64,000 nt of DNA from Dactylorhiza incarnata (GCA_033032865.1 JAWHQI010000202.1:2790001-2854000); one strand, 5' to 3'; positions 12,290 through 23,897 are shown, numbered from the stretch's first letter. Numbers and translations: made by a program. Notes: generated from the sequence alone by a model not told the origin.

Positions 12290-13844
12290 TGATGAGTAAT
12301 TTATTTACTCATCTTTTAGTTTAGGTTTATTATGTTTTTCATATAAAATTATGTTATTTTTAGGAATTTTATCATATAAATCCTTCCATTGTTATTTCAT
12401 AAGCTAACTTAAGTTTATTTTGTGTTTTCAGGATTTCTGGGTTGTTTCGAGCAAAAAGTTAAAATTACACGCCCCAGGTCACGGGCGTGACCATGGGCGT
12501 GTAACCTACGAAATACTCCAGACCTGCTTCTGCCACTCCAGGGACGCTCCGTGAAGTTTTCGCCAAGTACACGCCCCAGGTCACGGGCGTGACCAAGGGC
12601 GTGACCCAATGTCACGGCCACGACCCGCCACAAGCATCAGGAGCACGCTGCCACGTAAGTTAAAATTACACGCCCCAGGTCACGGGCATGACCAAGGGCG
12701 TGACATCAGGTCACGGGCGTGACTCGCCCCGCGCTTCCTCCCGCCAGAGTTTCCCGCCAGCAGCCAGATTTCAAGATTACACGCCCCAGGTCACGGGCGT
12801 GACACGGCCGAAACGCTCGCAATTACTCCAGAAGGCGCCCTCTCCGCTGCCGCTTCGATCACGCCCCTTACACGCCCTTGGTCACGGGCGTGACCAAGGG
12901 CGTGTAACACCAAAAATTCAGCTATTTAAAGGGAGCTTTTCCAGATGTTTGGGGACGAATTTTGGGAGTTCTAAGTTTATTTTCTTGTACTGCTTTTGTT
13001 ATTCTTAAGCTTGTAATCTTCTTTCTTAGCTTACACTTTCATTTCAGGTTGGTAATTTCTTGTTTCCTAGTTGTAATTTCCCTTTCGATTAATAAAATAG
13101 CACTTTTACTCTTATTCTACTCTCAATCTTCATTATGCACTTCTTGTATTTTATCAATTTCTCCATCTCCATGAGTAGCTAAATTTCATAAGTACTCGGC
13201 CGAGATGATCCAAGGAAAATATAATTCATAATTCAGTTTAGAACTTCTTTTTCTCTTATTTAGATCGCTTAAGATTTATCCTTGAATTTATATTGATTGA
13301 GATTATATTATCGATATATAATCTCATTCTTGTTTTCGTAGTCAAATAATCGAGAGGTTTTGAATTCGAATCGATCACTTTAAGGATAAAGAGATTTGAA
13401 TGCACTCCTCGAGAGAGGACGGCGTAAATCTCCCGGATTGGAGTTATATCCAATAGAGGGGTTCACTTCGATAAAGCGAGCTTTAGGGGTTTCAATTCTA
13501 GAACGAGAGTTCGATTGATCAACCTAAACTCAGTTAGGCGTATCCTCGAGAGAGGTACGTTCATAAATCAGGAACCTCCACGGTCAAGCATTTCTTTTAA
13601 AGAGGATTAGAAGTTTTATTTTTTTATTTATTTATTTTTTTCAAGGTGATTCAAGGTTGAGTACTAACTTTTTCATTAATTTAAATAAGCTATTTCTCTT
13701 TTTTTCGCAACCAACCAACCACAATTTCTATTCGATAAAATAATAGAGATTTTCTGAAGTAAGAGTATTCAACCACCCCGAGTCTAATACGACCTTGTTT
13801 CAATAACTTATACTACATTCGATACGGTACACTTGCCGTTATCG
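12290..13844 (+). repeat. Athila-1 3' LTR (forward, lacking last 25 bases)
   Basis: Matches the 5' LTR from TGATGAG up to ..CCGTTATCG at 13844. The last 25 bases of the 5' LTR (4866-4890) are missing; the sequence turns into an inverted copy instead. It keeps an internal stretch that the 5' LTR has lost (about 12585-12705). Perfect 40-bp palindrome at 12868-12907. Confidence 0.92.
12868..12907. repeat. Perfect palindrome, 19-bp arms, in Athila-1 3' LTR
   Basis: Left arm TTACACGCCCTTGGTCACG (12868-12886), spacer GG, and right arm its exact reverse complement (12889-12907). It also lies in the inverted LTR at about 14756-14795. A TATA-like GCTATTTAAAG follows at about 12921-12931. Confidence 0.9.
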
Positions 13845-13850
13845 AATGTA
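13820..13850. other. Fold-back junction between forward and inverted Athila-1 LTRs
   Basis: CGATACGG (13820-13827), an 8-base loop, then CCGTTATCG (13836-13844) forms a hairpin with one bulge. The native 5' LTR has the same hairpin at about 4841-4865. From 13845 the sequence (AATGTAG..) is the reverse complement of the bases just before the hairpin (..CTACATT), as expected if a 3' end at 13844 annealed to CGAT and was extended. Confidence 0.85.
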
Positions 13851-15374
13851 GTATAAGTTATTGAAACAAGGTCGTATTAGACTCGGGGTGGTTGAATACT
13901 CTTACTTCGAAAAATCTCTATTATTTTATCGAATAGAAATTGTGGTTGGTTGGTTGCGAAAAAAAGAGAAATAGCTTATTTAAATTAATGAAAAAGTTAG
14001 TACTCAACCTTGAATCACCTTGAAAAAAATAAATAAATAAAGAAATAAAACTTCTAATCCTCTTTAAAAGAAATGCTTGACCGTGGAGGTTCCTGATTTA
14101 TGAACGTACCTCTCTCGAGGATACGCCTAACTGAGTTTAGGTTGATCAATCGAACTCTCGTTCTAGAATTGAAACCCCTAAAGCTCGCTTTATCAAAGTG
14201 AACCCCTCTATTGGATATAACTCCAATCCGGGAGATTTACGCCGTCCTCTCTCGAGGAGTGCATTCAAATCTCTTTATCCTTAAAGTGATCGATTCGAAT
14301 TCAAAACCTCTCGATTATTTGACTACGAAAACAAGAATGAGATTATATATCGATAATATAATCTCAATCAATATAAATTCAAGGATAAATCTTAAGCGAT
14401 CTAAATAAGAGAAAAAGAAGTTCTAAACTGAATTATGAATTATATTTTCCTTGGATCATCTCGGCCGAGTACTAATGAAATTTAGCTACTCATGGAGATG
14501 GAGGAATTGATAAAATACAAGAAGTGCATAATGAAGATTGAGAGTAGAATAAGAGTAAAAGTGCTATTTTATTAATCGAAAGGGAAATTACAACTAGGAA
14601 ACAAGAAATTACCAACCTGAAATGAAAGTGTAAGCTATGAAAGAAGATTACAAGCTTAAGAATAACAAAAGCAGTACAAGAAAATAAACTTAGAACTCCC
14701 AAAATTTGTCCCCAAACATCTGGAAAAGCTCCCTTTAAATAGCTGAATTTTTGGTGTTACACGCCCTTGGTCACGCCCGTGACCAAGGGCGTGTAAGGGG
14801 CGTGATCGAAGCGGCAGCGGAGAGGGCGCCTTCTGGAGTAATTGCGAGCGTTTTGGCCGTGTCACGCCCTAGGTCACGCCCGTGACCTGGGGCGTGTAAT
14901 CTTGAAATCTGGCTGCTGGCGGGAAACTCTGGCGCGAGGAAGCGCGGGGCGAGTCACGCCCGTGACCTGATGTCACGCCCTTGGTCACGCCCGTGACCTG
15001 GGGCGTGTAATTTTAACTGACGTGGCAGCGTGCTCCTGATGCTTGTGGCGGGTCGTGGCCGTGACATTGGGTCACGCCCTTGGTCACACCTGTGACCTGG
15101 GGCGTGTACTTGGCGAAAACTTCACGGAGCGTACCTGGAGTGGCAGAAGCAGGTCTGGAGTATTTCGTAGGTTACACGCCCGTGACCTGGGGCGTGTAAT
15201 TTTAACTTTTTGCTCGAAACAACCCAGAAATCTTGAAAACACAAAATAAACTTAAGTTAGCTTATGAAATAACAATGGAAGGATTTATATGATAAAATTC
15301 CAAAAAATAACATAATTTTATATGAAAAACATAATAAACCTAAACTAAAAGATGAGTAAATAAATTACTCATCA
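13841..15374 (-). repeat. Athila-1 third LTR, inverted
   Basis: Reverse complement of the LTR from just upstream of the hairpin to its U3 end. It ends ..TTACTCATCA at 15374, the complement of TGATGAGTAA, and is followed directly by the target duplication GTGCT. It shares the stretch lost from the 5' LTR and the variant GGCCGAGA with the 3' LTR, so it was copied from, or with, the 3' LTR. It differs from it at scattered bases. Confidence 0.92.
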
Positions 15375-15379
15375 GTGCT
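15375..15379. repeat. Target site duplication GTGCT, right copy, of Athila-1
   Basis: Pairs with 3424-3428. Confidence 0.92.
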
Positions 15380-18300
15380 CAAAGCATATGACAGGAAACA
15401 AGGCCAACCTAAGCAACTACAAGGCAAGGCTTGGACCCAAAGTGATCTTTGGAGACTCCAACTATGGACAAATCAAAGGTTATGGACAGACCAAAGTTGG
15501 AGCAGTCACCATCAAAGAGGTAGCTTATGTCAAGGGTCTGAAGCACAACCTCATCAGCATAAGCCAGTTATGTGATGATGGTTATCAGGTAACTTTTAAC
15601 CACTCCTTATGTCTTATTACCAATAATAAAAACATAAATGTATTATCTGGTATTAGACATGGAAATATTTATTTAGTCAATTTTGACTCTGCCAATTCAG
15701 ATATTTGTTTATTTAATTCTATAAGTAAAACAAATGAATTATGGCATAAAAGGCTTGGACATATTAACCTTAGAATTATATCTAAGCTTTCTAAGGACAA
15801 TCTTGTTAGAGGACTGCCTTCTGGTTCTTACAAGAAGGAAGGACTCTGCAGGGCTTGTCAATTAGGTAAGCAGACCAAGAGTAGTTTTAAATCTTTATCC
15901 AAGAGTGATTCACCTAGGATTTTGTACTTACTGCATTTGGATCTCTTTGGACCCACTACAATACAAAGTCTAGGAGGGAAGCATTATTCTTTAGTTATTA
16001 TAGATGACTTCTCAAGATTCACTTGGGGGTTCTTTCTTAGGAACAAGTCTGATACCTTCAGTGTTCTGACAGACTTTCTCAGGTGCATCAAGATTGAGTA
16101 CTCTACTCTAGTTGCATTGATCAGAAGTGATCATGGCACTTAGTTTGAATTTCTTCTGATGAGAGACTTTTTTGGAAAAGAAGGGATCAGGCAATGTTTC
16201 TCTGCTCCTATAACTCCTCAACAAAATGGGGTAGCTGAAAGGAAAAATAGAACCTTAATTGAATCAGCAACTACATTGCTTGTTGATGCTCACTTGCCAA
16301 TCTCTTTTTGGGCAGAGGCAGTGAACACAACAAATTATGTGTTGAATAGAAGCCTGATACATAAGCATAAGGGTAAAACTCCCTATGAATTACTCAATAA
16401 TAAAAAGCCTAAGGTTAACTAATTTAAGATATTTGGCTGTAAATGCTATGTGAATAACAATGATAAGAAGTATCTAAGGAAATTTGAAGCAAAAGTTGCT
16501 GAAGGTATATTCCTTGGATATTCTCTTTCTAGTAAAGCATATAGAGTTTATAACAAATCTACTCTTAAGATAGAAGAGTTCATGCATGTATCTTTTGATG
16601 AAACTAATATGTTAATTGAGGAGAGGAATACCACCTCTACCAAAGATATTTTGCAGGTACCAGCTCTATGTGAAGAGCTAAATGGACAAAATATACAGAA
16701 TGAAGAGTCTCTACTTCCATCATCTCAACTTATTGAAGACAGTGAAGAAGAAGATAATCCAGATCTTGCTGACAATTCAAATCAAATGACAGCTGATCAA
16801 ATTCCTCAAGAAGAAACTATTGCTGAACCAACTCCAACTGTTGATCACATCACAGTTAGAGATCAACCAATATCCCAAATCATTTGAGATATTTCAGCAG
16901 GTGTTCAAACAAGGCATCAAATACACCAAATTAGATGCACACTTGTTTCATAATACAAGTTGAATCTCAATCCATAAAAGATGCAGAACAAGATCCAAAC
17001 TGGATTCTTGCAATGCAAGAGGATCTCAACCAATTTGAAAGGAACAAGGTTTGGGATTTGGTTCCAAGACCAAAAGGCCATCCAGTCATTGGCACCAAGT
17101 GGGTCTTCAGGAACAAGCTAGATGATCAAGGCATAATCATCAGAAATAATGCAAGATTAGTAGCCCAAGGATATTCTCAGGAAGAAGGAATTCATTATGA
17201 TCAAAGCTTTGCTCTTGTTGCTATATTTGAAGCTATAAGGACATGTCTTGCCTTTGCTTCCTTCAAGAAGTTCAACGTTTATCAGATGGATGTGAAGAGT
17301 GCATTCTTGAATGGAGACATCAATGAAGAAGTCTATGTGGAACAACCACCTTTTTTCATCTATCCAACTCACTCTTCTTATGTATTTAAGCTTAACAAAG
17401 CTCTCTATGGTCTCAAGCAAGCTCCCAGAGCATGGTATGAGAACTTAGCTAATTTTCTTTTGGAGAACAAATTATGTAGAGGCATTGTTGATAAAACCTT
17501 ATTTTTCAGGATACATAAAAATCAAACATTACTAGTTCAAATTTATGTAGATGATATTATATTTGGCTCTACTGATTCAAATCAATGCAAGAGGTTTTCT
17601 AACCTAATGCAATCTAAATTTGAAATGAGTAGTATGGGTGAGTTATCTTACTTCCTTGGTCTTCAAGTGAAGCAAACTCCAAATGGCATATTCATATCAC
17701 AATCTATGTATGCTAAGGAATTAGTGAAAAGATTTGGTATGTCTGATGCTTCCACCATGAAAACACCCATGCCCTCCAATGCTGTTGTTGACACTAATGA
17801 ATCAGGGAAACCTATTGATCAGAAAGTATATAGAGCAATTGTTGGCTCATTACTATACTTAACAGCTAGTAGGCCTGACATAATGTTTGCTACATGTATT
17901 TGTGCTAGGTTCCAAGTTAACCCCAAAGAATCTCACCTAATTTTATTAAAAAGAATTTTGAGATATATAAAGGGTTGTCCAAATCTAGGACTCTGGTATC
18001 CAACAACATCAGAATTTGAATTAACTGGATTCTCAGATTCTGATTATGTTGGATGCAGAGTAGATAGGAAAAGCACATCAGGAACTTGCCAGTTTCTTGG
18101 TGATAGGCTAGTGTCTTGGTTTTGTAAAAAACAAACATCTGTGTCTACATCAAAAGCTGAAGCAGAATATATTGCTGCATGCAGTTGCTGCTCACAGATA
18201 CTAAAGATACAAAATCAACTTCTAGACTATGGTATCAATCTAAATAATTCAATTATATTTTGTGACAATACTGGTGCAATATCTATAGCACAAAATCTAG

Positions 18301-18497
18301 TACTCCGTAGTAGGACTAAACACATTGAAATTAGGGACCACTTTATCAGAGATAATGTGGATAAAAATAAAATTTGCCTACAATTTATTCCTACTGACTT
18401 ACAAAGAGCTAATATTTTCACCAAACCCTTGGATGAAAAGAAACATATTTTCTTTATAAATCAGCTAGGAATGATAGATGGAGATTCAATCAATTAA
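15380..18497 (+). pseudogene. pol: Sire-A protease end, integrase, reverse transcriptase, RNase H (decayed)
   Basis: Copia pol order. Protease codons resume at 15380. GAG-pre-integrase with LWHKRLGH and CRACQLGK (about 15735-15870). Integrase core with HLDLFGPT, DDFSRFTW, SDHGT and NGVAERKNRT (about 15930-16250). RT with QMDVKSAFLNG, LNKALYGLKQAPRAW and the catalytic YVDD at 17544-17555. RNase H with SKAEAEYIAA and IFCDNTGAI (about 18150-18280), ending GMIDGDSIN at TAA 18495-18497. Breaks: TAG 16141-16143, TAA 16420-16422, TGA 16885-16887 and a shift near 16930. The last 520 codons (from 16935) are open. Not functional as a whole. Confidence 0.9.
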
Positions 18498-19680
18498 AAA
18501 TTATATCTTTTATTTATCCCTCAATGTTCCACTGTGTGAAGTAAGTTCAATAAGTTTGATGTCTAAGCAGCTGAGACAAGCCCTCAATATCAACTGAAAC
18601 GGCTGAGACAAGTTCTCAGCAGAACCGCTGAGACAAGTTCTCAGCAAAACCGCTGAGACAAGGCCTAGGGCTGCTGAGAAGCTGTCTGGATCTGCTGGGA
18701 TGGGACAGACAAATCCGCTGAGACAGCTTTCAGTCTCAACGGTTGAGCAGTTGTCTTCTCAACGGTTCAGCTGAAATAGGGAAACTTTCCCAGCTGATTA
18801 TTTAGCACACCTCTGAACCTATTCCATTGTATGGAATTTCTTTATAATCAAACTTTTATTTCATTATATCTTTATGTCTACAGAAATGGCCTCCTTCCAG
18901 TTCCTTTGCACTTGATTTTTTTTTCTTTTGCAGGAACAATGGCAATCTTTCTTCAAAAAATTGCATCCTTCCCTACCTCCTATACAACTGTCCCTTCTTC
19001 TAGGGGCCTAGCTTCAGGTCTCCCTGAAACTAGGCAGGGGGAGATGTTTTGAAGAAGCTCCTTTTTGATAGGGGGAGATGTTTCATGAAGAAGCTCCTTT
19101 TTGATAAGGGGAAATGCTTTATATAGAAGCTACAGTTTTAGGGGGAGATGCAGTATGAAGAAGCAAAAATTAGTTCTTGATGAAGAAGCTCCTTTATGAT
19201 AGGTTTCATTTATTTGAAGAAGCTCCAGCAGTTTTAGTTTGAAGATTCAGATATGACAGATGCAAATGCAGATTCAGAAAAAAATTTTGATAGAGCAGAT
19301 TCAGTTTAGCTCAACCAAAGCAAAAGCTGAAAAATGCAGATTCAGATTTAACAAAGCAGTTCCAGTTATTGCAACATCTCATATCAACAAAGCAAAAGCT
19401 GAAGGCAAGGATTTCTTTCAGTTCTCTACAATGTCAGAATTCAGAAAGCAAGAATTTGAAAGGCAAATCACATTCAAGCCTCCTTCAGAGAAAGACAAAA
19501 GGTTCTGATTACTTGTTTTTATTATTTTTGTTTTCAATGTAAACTTTGAAAACTTAGAGTATCATATTTTATATATGCTGAAATGTTTAAAATCTGCCAG
19601 ATATATATGCTCTGTTGTTTTGTTGTTTATTTTGATATTTTATGTTGTCAAATAGTGTCCTAACCCAAATAAGGGGAGAT
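18498..19680 (+). other. Sire-A post-pol region with repeated polypurine tracts
   Basis: Noncoding. Section 18590-18780 holds repeated CCGCTGAGACA / CTGAGACAAGTTCTCAG palindromes. Five purine-rich motifs of the AGGGGGAGATG type follow: 19035-19046, 19070-19080, 19106-19116 (AAGGGGAAATG), 19140-19150 and the terminal AAGGGGAGAT at 19671-19680 directly before the LTR. Multiple polypurine tracts are a known Sirevirus trait. A short open frame (19260-19508) shows no recognisable domain. Confidence 0.8.
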
Positions 19681-21269
19681 TGTTGGAACAACCCTATTAC
19701 TGATTTGGCTAGGATCACTATCTGTTGACTAAGACTAAGTTGACCCCATTGTATAGTCTAAGGGTCAAGGTTTTTGGCTGTTAGAACTTAGGAAAAGAAT
19801 AAGTTTTCTGTGTTCGACGAACTTCATACTGCGTTCGATGAACTCCATGCTGTGTTTGACAAACGACATGCTCCAGTTCGATGAACTTGCCAAGGTTCTG
19901 CATTCGACGAACTCTTTTCTGCGTTTGACAATCTTCTCTCTGTGTTCGATGAACTTGCTCTCCAGCTCGACGCACTCAATTCTCCATCTAGTCCAGCAGT
20001 TTATTCTTCAGTTTGACGAACTCCAGTTTGAGATTGACGAACTCAGCTCTGCATTCGAAGAATAAGTATTAAGATGCTCAGATCGATGAAAGTGTTTCTT
20101 CAGTTCGACAAACTCAACATCCTGTTCGACGAACTCAGTATTCAGATCGACAAAATTTCTCCTCAGATCATTATTTCAGAAGGATCATTTTTATTTTATT
20201 CTCTGAACTCAGATCGACTATAAGCAACGGATCTATTCCAATCAGATAAGTCAAGGATATTATATTTCCTTTTATTATTCTCTTATCTCGAGAAAGTAGC
20301 TGTTTGGCGGAAAAGGATACATTTATTGAAAAGGAAAAAGAATTAAAGATTGGCTTGCAGTTCCAAGAAATAATCCTCCTGATTATTCTATTCCTTATTC
20401 AGAGGATTTGAAATTCAAATCAGAGATTTATTGTCAACAGAAAAAGGAAGACATAAGAACACCAGTAGTAGGAAAAAGAAGAGGAAGAAACAGTCGGGAA
20501 AAGAAATACAGAAAGAATTTTTTTTCAGATCTTCATCTTCAACAGCAGCACTCTCAATCTCTGAGAACATCAACATTATTCTCTCAATGATTCAGCTGCA
20601 AGTTCAAAATCTTTACGAGCAACAATAATCTGAGAAACATTGTCTCTCAAAGGAAGATCTACATTCAAGAGAAAGCTCCATCCTCAACTGTCAACTATTT
20701 TCTATCATATAGGGGGAGCTTTACAGCAAAAACAAATCCACTAGTCTTCTCTCAAATTATTGACAAAGAATAACTTTATAACCCTCTTTATCCCATCTTG
20801 TATAGGGTTCTAACTCCCTTCAAAAGTTAAACCATTTGTGGCAGGGCATCTGATCAAAAACCTGTAGTTTGGTTTGAGCACCTGATCAAAAACTCAGTGG
20901 TGTTTGGGCACCTGATCAAAAACCCATTGGTGATAGGGCACCTGATCAAAAACCTAGTGGATTCCTACCATGGGTGGTAGAAGAGTAGATGTACCCAGGT
21001 TTATTGGGGAACTACTATAGATCCTTGTGTCCTTTGTGATTGTGTTTATTTTTCTGTACTGTGCTGTGTGATCTCATTGTGTTTGGTTTCTATAACTCAC
21101 TCAGTACACATATATATCACTATTTTAATTCCGCTATAAAAATAAGTGAAAAACTTTTTAATACTCTATTCACCCCCCCCCCCCCCCCCCCTCTAGAGTA
21201 AATCTAAGTTCTTACCTCCCTTTCCTTTGATATCAGAGATTACTTTCAACTGATATCAGAGGCCTTTCA
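19681..21269 (+). repeat. Sire-A 3' LTR
   Basis: Starts TGTTGGAACA after the polypurine tract and ends GGCCTTTCA, 1589 bp. At 19806-20130 it carries about ten TTCGACGAA/TTCGATGAA-type palindromes. At 20846-20955 it has spaced copies of GGCACCTGATCAAAA. A run of 19 C (21173-21191) replaces 6 C of the 5' LTR. Its right flank (CATTG, 21270-21274) should repeat at the left end, outside the window. Confidence 0.92.
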
Positions 21270-22032
21270 CATTGGTTTGGTATATAATCTTATTCGTACG
21301 GTTAGAATCAAGTCATCCACAAGGAATCGGGCATGGGTTACTCTTGCAGTAATAAATATTGCTCGACTCTAGTTATTGGTCGCCCGGACTATACGTTGAC
21401 CGCACGACTTGTTAACTATTATCTATACTTGTGAATATTTCAAACTTCCGAAAAAGGAATCTAACTTGACCGCCCAGGCTGAGAACTGATCGCATATTTT
21501 GATAATCATTATCCAGATGCATCATTCCATCGGGAAATAATCATTAAGATTCCTAAGTATTGGGGATTTACATGGATAGCCGCACGAGTTATGACGTAAC
21601 CGCGCGACCTGATGCTCTTTTACATCTCAATTCTCTATGTAACATGGATTATTAGTCGTCCGGGATATATTCAAACCGCATAATTTACGATTGGGATTCA
21701 TTTATTATGACCGATGGTTTCAAGCTATGATTTATTTTCGCTGAATCAGCATCAACCTTCGAGTAAAGATCATAATCGGGCAATCATTTGTTTGAAAATT
21801 TTGCATAAATGAGCTCGGACTTCTGGCCGCTCGGATAAATTATGAACGCACGACTTAATATTCAGTTAATGGTAACAACGCTCACAACATTCACAAGTAA
21901 GTCTCAAAGACAGAGCTTAACAGGTAATATCTTTTATTAATTCTCAAAATGTATATTTACAATCATTTAGACCGCCCGGGTAACAATTTTAAGCCATCGG
22001 ATTTGTAAAGAAAAATCTAAACACAAAAATAG
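21270..22032 (+). other. Tat-C1 noncoding region between pol side and antisense gene 2
   Basis: No gene seen. The reverse complement resembles Tat-E 33020-34110. It holds many short imperfect palindromes such as GACCGCACGACTT (21398), AACCGCGCGACCT (about 21599) and AGCCGCACGAG (about 21580). Confidence 0.6.
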
Positions 22033-23862
22033 CTAATCTCCCGACTTGTGCCTTTTAGCCATAGGAGAACTCGAGTCTCCTCCACCTTCGATATCAACAT
22101 TGGGCGAATAATCTCCACTAGATGATGAGGAACTTGATGACCCGCTGCTTGATCCTTCGGCTTTTGGGCTCTCAACCCGATCAATCTCCCCTTCAGTGGT
22201 GTTGGCTTCAGAAGCCAAATTTTCTCCATCCTCGTCATCGGCAGGGGCTTCATCATCGGCAGCGGCTTCATTCTTTGCAGCGGGTTCATTATCTATAGTG
22301 GTTTCGTCCTCATCATAATCCACTTCTTCCGAGCTGCTGGGATCGACTTTATCTTTGCCCTTCGCTTTGAGGTTAATGTCATCCAAATTTTTCTTCAAAG
22401 TTGGATAGACATCTGAAAAGCTAAAATCTTCAAAACCAGAAGCCAAGCCGTCGAGCTCCCTCTGTCGGTTTAAGGCAGCATCGATTCCTTTGGCGACGTG
22501 GGGAAAGACCTCATCTTGAATGACCGGGTAGTCAATATCATACTATTTCTATAAACGAATAAAAAGGTTAGACCGCACGGCCTAAGAAACTTAGATAGCA
22601 TAATATCAGGTGATAACTTACCAACTCGGCCTCTTTTAACAGCGCAATCTCTTGAGCCTGCTCAACATTTTTCTTTTCTAAATAAGTATGGGCTGATATT
22701 AGCCGTCTGTATGATAGGGCCATGAAGTGGTTAGCCGCGAAGCTCCATGCACCCACCTGTGCGGCTAGTTTGGAGAGCTCCTCCTCCGGAACTTCCTCAA
22801 GTTTTTTTAGAGTTTTCCGGCCATACATAGCAGCACCGGTGGCTAAAGCATGGCGGCTTATCATTTTGCTCCCCCAATGCGGGAGCGCGATTGACACTTG
22901 CACGCAGTCACCGTCTGGGTGCCAGCGAAGGGTCGGGTTGCCACATATGTCTTTTGGATTGCAACAGAAATGGAGGAGATCAAACTCCCCAGTGGAAGCC
23001 GATCCCTCCTCTTCAGATGTCTGCGGCCTGCTCTTCTTCCACCGCCTCTCCCTCTGAGTCAGAATCAGGCCGCCCAGGCTGACCGATTTGTTCTTCGAGA
23101 CAACAACAGCGGCTGTAAAACAGACAAAAAGTTAATAAAACTGGTCGCCCGGTCAAAAGAAGCCCGTTGTGGAAAACTTACTGTCCTCGGGCCAAATTTG
23201 ATCTAATTCAGCAAGCAGCGGGATGTAATGGTTCACATCTAGCCGAACGTTCTTGAGGAATGTATAAATCTCCAGCTCGACTCCTTTGACATCTCGCTGC
23301 AGGAAAACCTCCTCTTCCCGCACCTGCAGGTTGACTTGCAATAACCCGAGCCAGATCGCAATTTTATTTGCCAAGTTGACAACCTTCATTCCCCTTCACC
23401 AAAAGTAGAGATGCCCTCTGAATATTTTTGTTCTGGCATCTGGGATAGACCGTATGGAGAAAAAATTCCTGAACAGGCTGATGGAGAAGCGGGCTCTTTC
23501 AGATCGCAGATAAGAGATGAAGCCAAAAATTGAGGCAATGGAATTCTGCGGAAGTTGTCCAGGAACAACTCCGTAATGATCAAAAATTGTAATGACTTCA
23601 AGTGGGAGAGGAAACTTTAACCATTATCAAAAGGATCGATGGGGATGGCGATTTGGGAAGTCGTTGATGAGTTAATTAGCTCATCACTCAAAGGAAGCCG
23701 CACGTGTAAGTTGTTATCCTCCATATGTTTCTCCACAAAATCGTCCAACTCTGCTTGAGTCAGATGACACTCCTTATGATTGGCCGAATGGAATGCTAAG
23801 GCCGCATCAGTTCAGACGGCTGCTACCTTATCAGACTACTTCGACTTGCTCTTAAACCGCAT
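22033..23862 (-). pseudogene. Tat-C1 antisense gene 2 (Transposase_28-like), decayed
   Basis: Homolog of gene 2 in Tat-B and Tat-E. ATG at 23862 follows a TATA box. Exon 1 (to 23182) has early stops (TAG, TGA, TAA) and a frameshift but still shows PLPQFLASSLICDL-like and MKVVNLANKI segments. Intron 1 is 23113-23181 (69 bp, GT-AG). Exon 2 is 22622-23112 (MYGRKTLKKL, GAWSFAANHFMAL). Intron 2 is 22549-22621 (73 bp, GT-AG). Exon 3 is 22033-22548 (VFPHVAKGIDAAL, acidic Ser-rich end) and starts with an in-frame TAG. Function of the family is unproven; this copy is dead. Confidence 0.78.
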
Positions 23863-23897
23863 CTTGAATATAGTGAGATTGCCTTCGAAGAGTCTGC

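Larger units (their letters stand above)
3429..15374 (+). mobile_element. Athila-1: Athila-type Gypsy retrotransposon with an extra inverted terminal LTR
   Basis: Order: LTR 3429-4890, tRNA-Asp primer site, gag, protease, RT-RNase H-integrase, a 1.8-kb noncoding 3' part, polypurine tract, LTR 12290-13844, then an inverted LTR copy 13841-15374. One 5-bp target duplication (GTGCT) flanks the whole composite, so it integrated as one unit. The long LTR, FMDD reverse transcriptase, DLGAS protease and tRNA-Asp primer fit the Athila lineage. No env-like ORF is present after pol. The three LTR copies are nearly identical outside a repeat-rich part, so the insertion is recent, and it is younger than Sire-A. 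Confidence 0.93.
1..21269 (+). mobile_element. Sire-A: Copia (Sirevirus-type) LTR retrotransposon, 5' end outside window, split by Athila-1
   Basis: Direct repeats at 1-1210 and 19681-21269 are its LTRs. The internal part runs 1211-3428 and resumes at 15380 after Athila-1. The gene order gag, protease, integrase, RT, RNase H is that of Copia. A large gag with a CCHC knuckle, an acidic Ser-rich segment and a coiled coil, an iMet primer site, and several polypurine tracts before the 3' LTR point to the Sirevirus lineage. Frames carry many stops, and the two LTRs differ by small indels, so this is an older, inactive copy. The base just right of the 3' LTR (21270) belongs to Tat-C1. Confidence 0.9.

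Noticed and set aside
13800..13900. Inverted LTR as a fold-back sequencing artefact
   Set aside because: The right end is followed by the target duplication and the other half of Sire-A, which an artefact would not give. Raw reads should still be checked.
13841..15374. Inverted Athila LTR as a separate solo-LTR insertion
   Set aside because: Both LTRs lack their inner end at the junction and only one target duplication flanks the whole unit, so it is a single composite.
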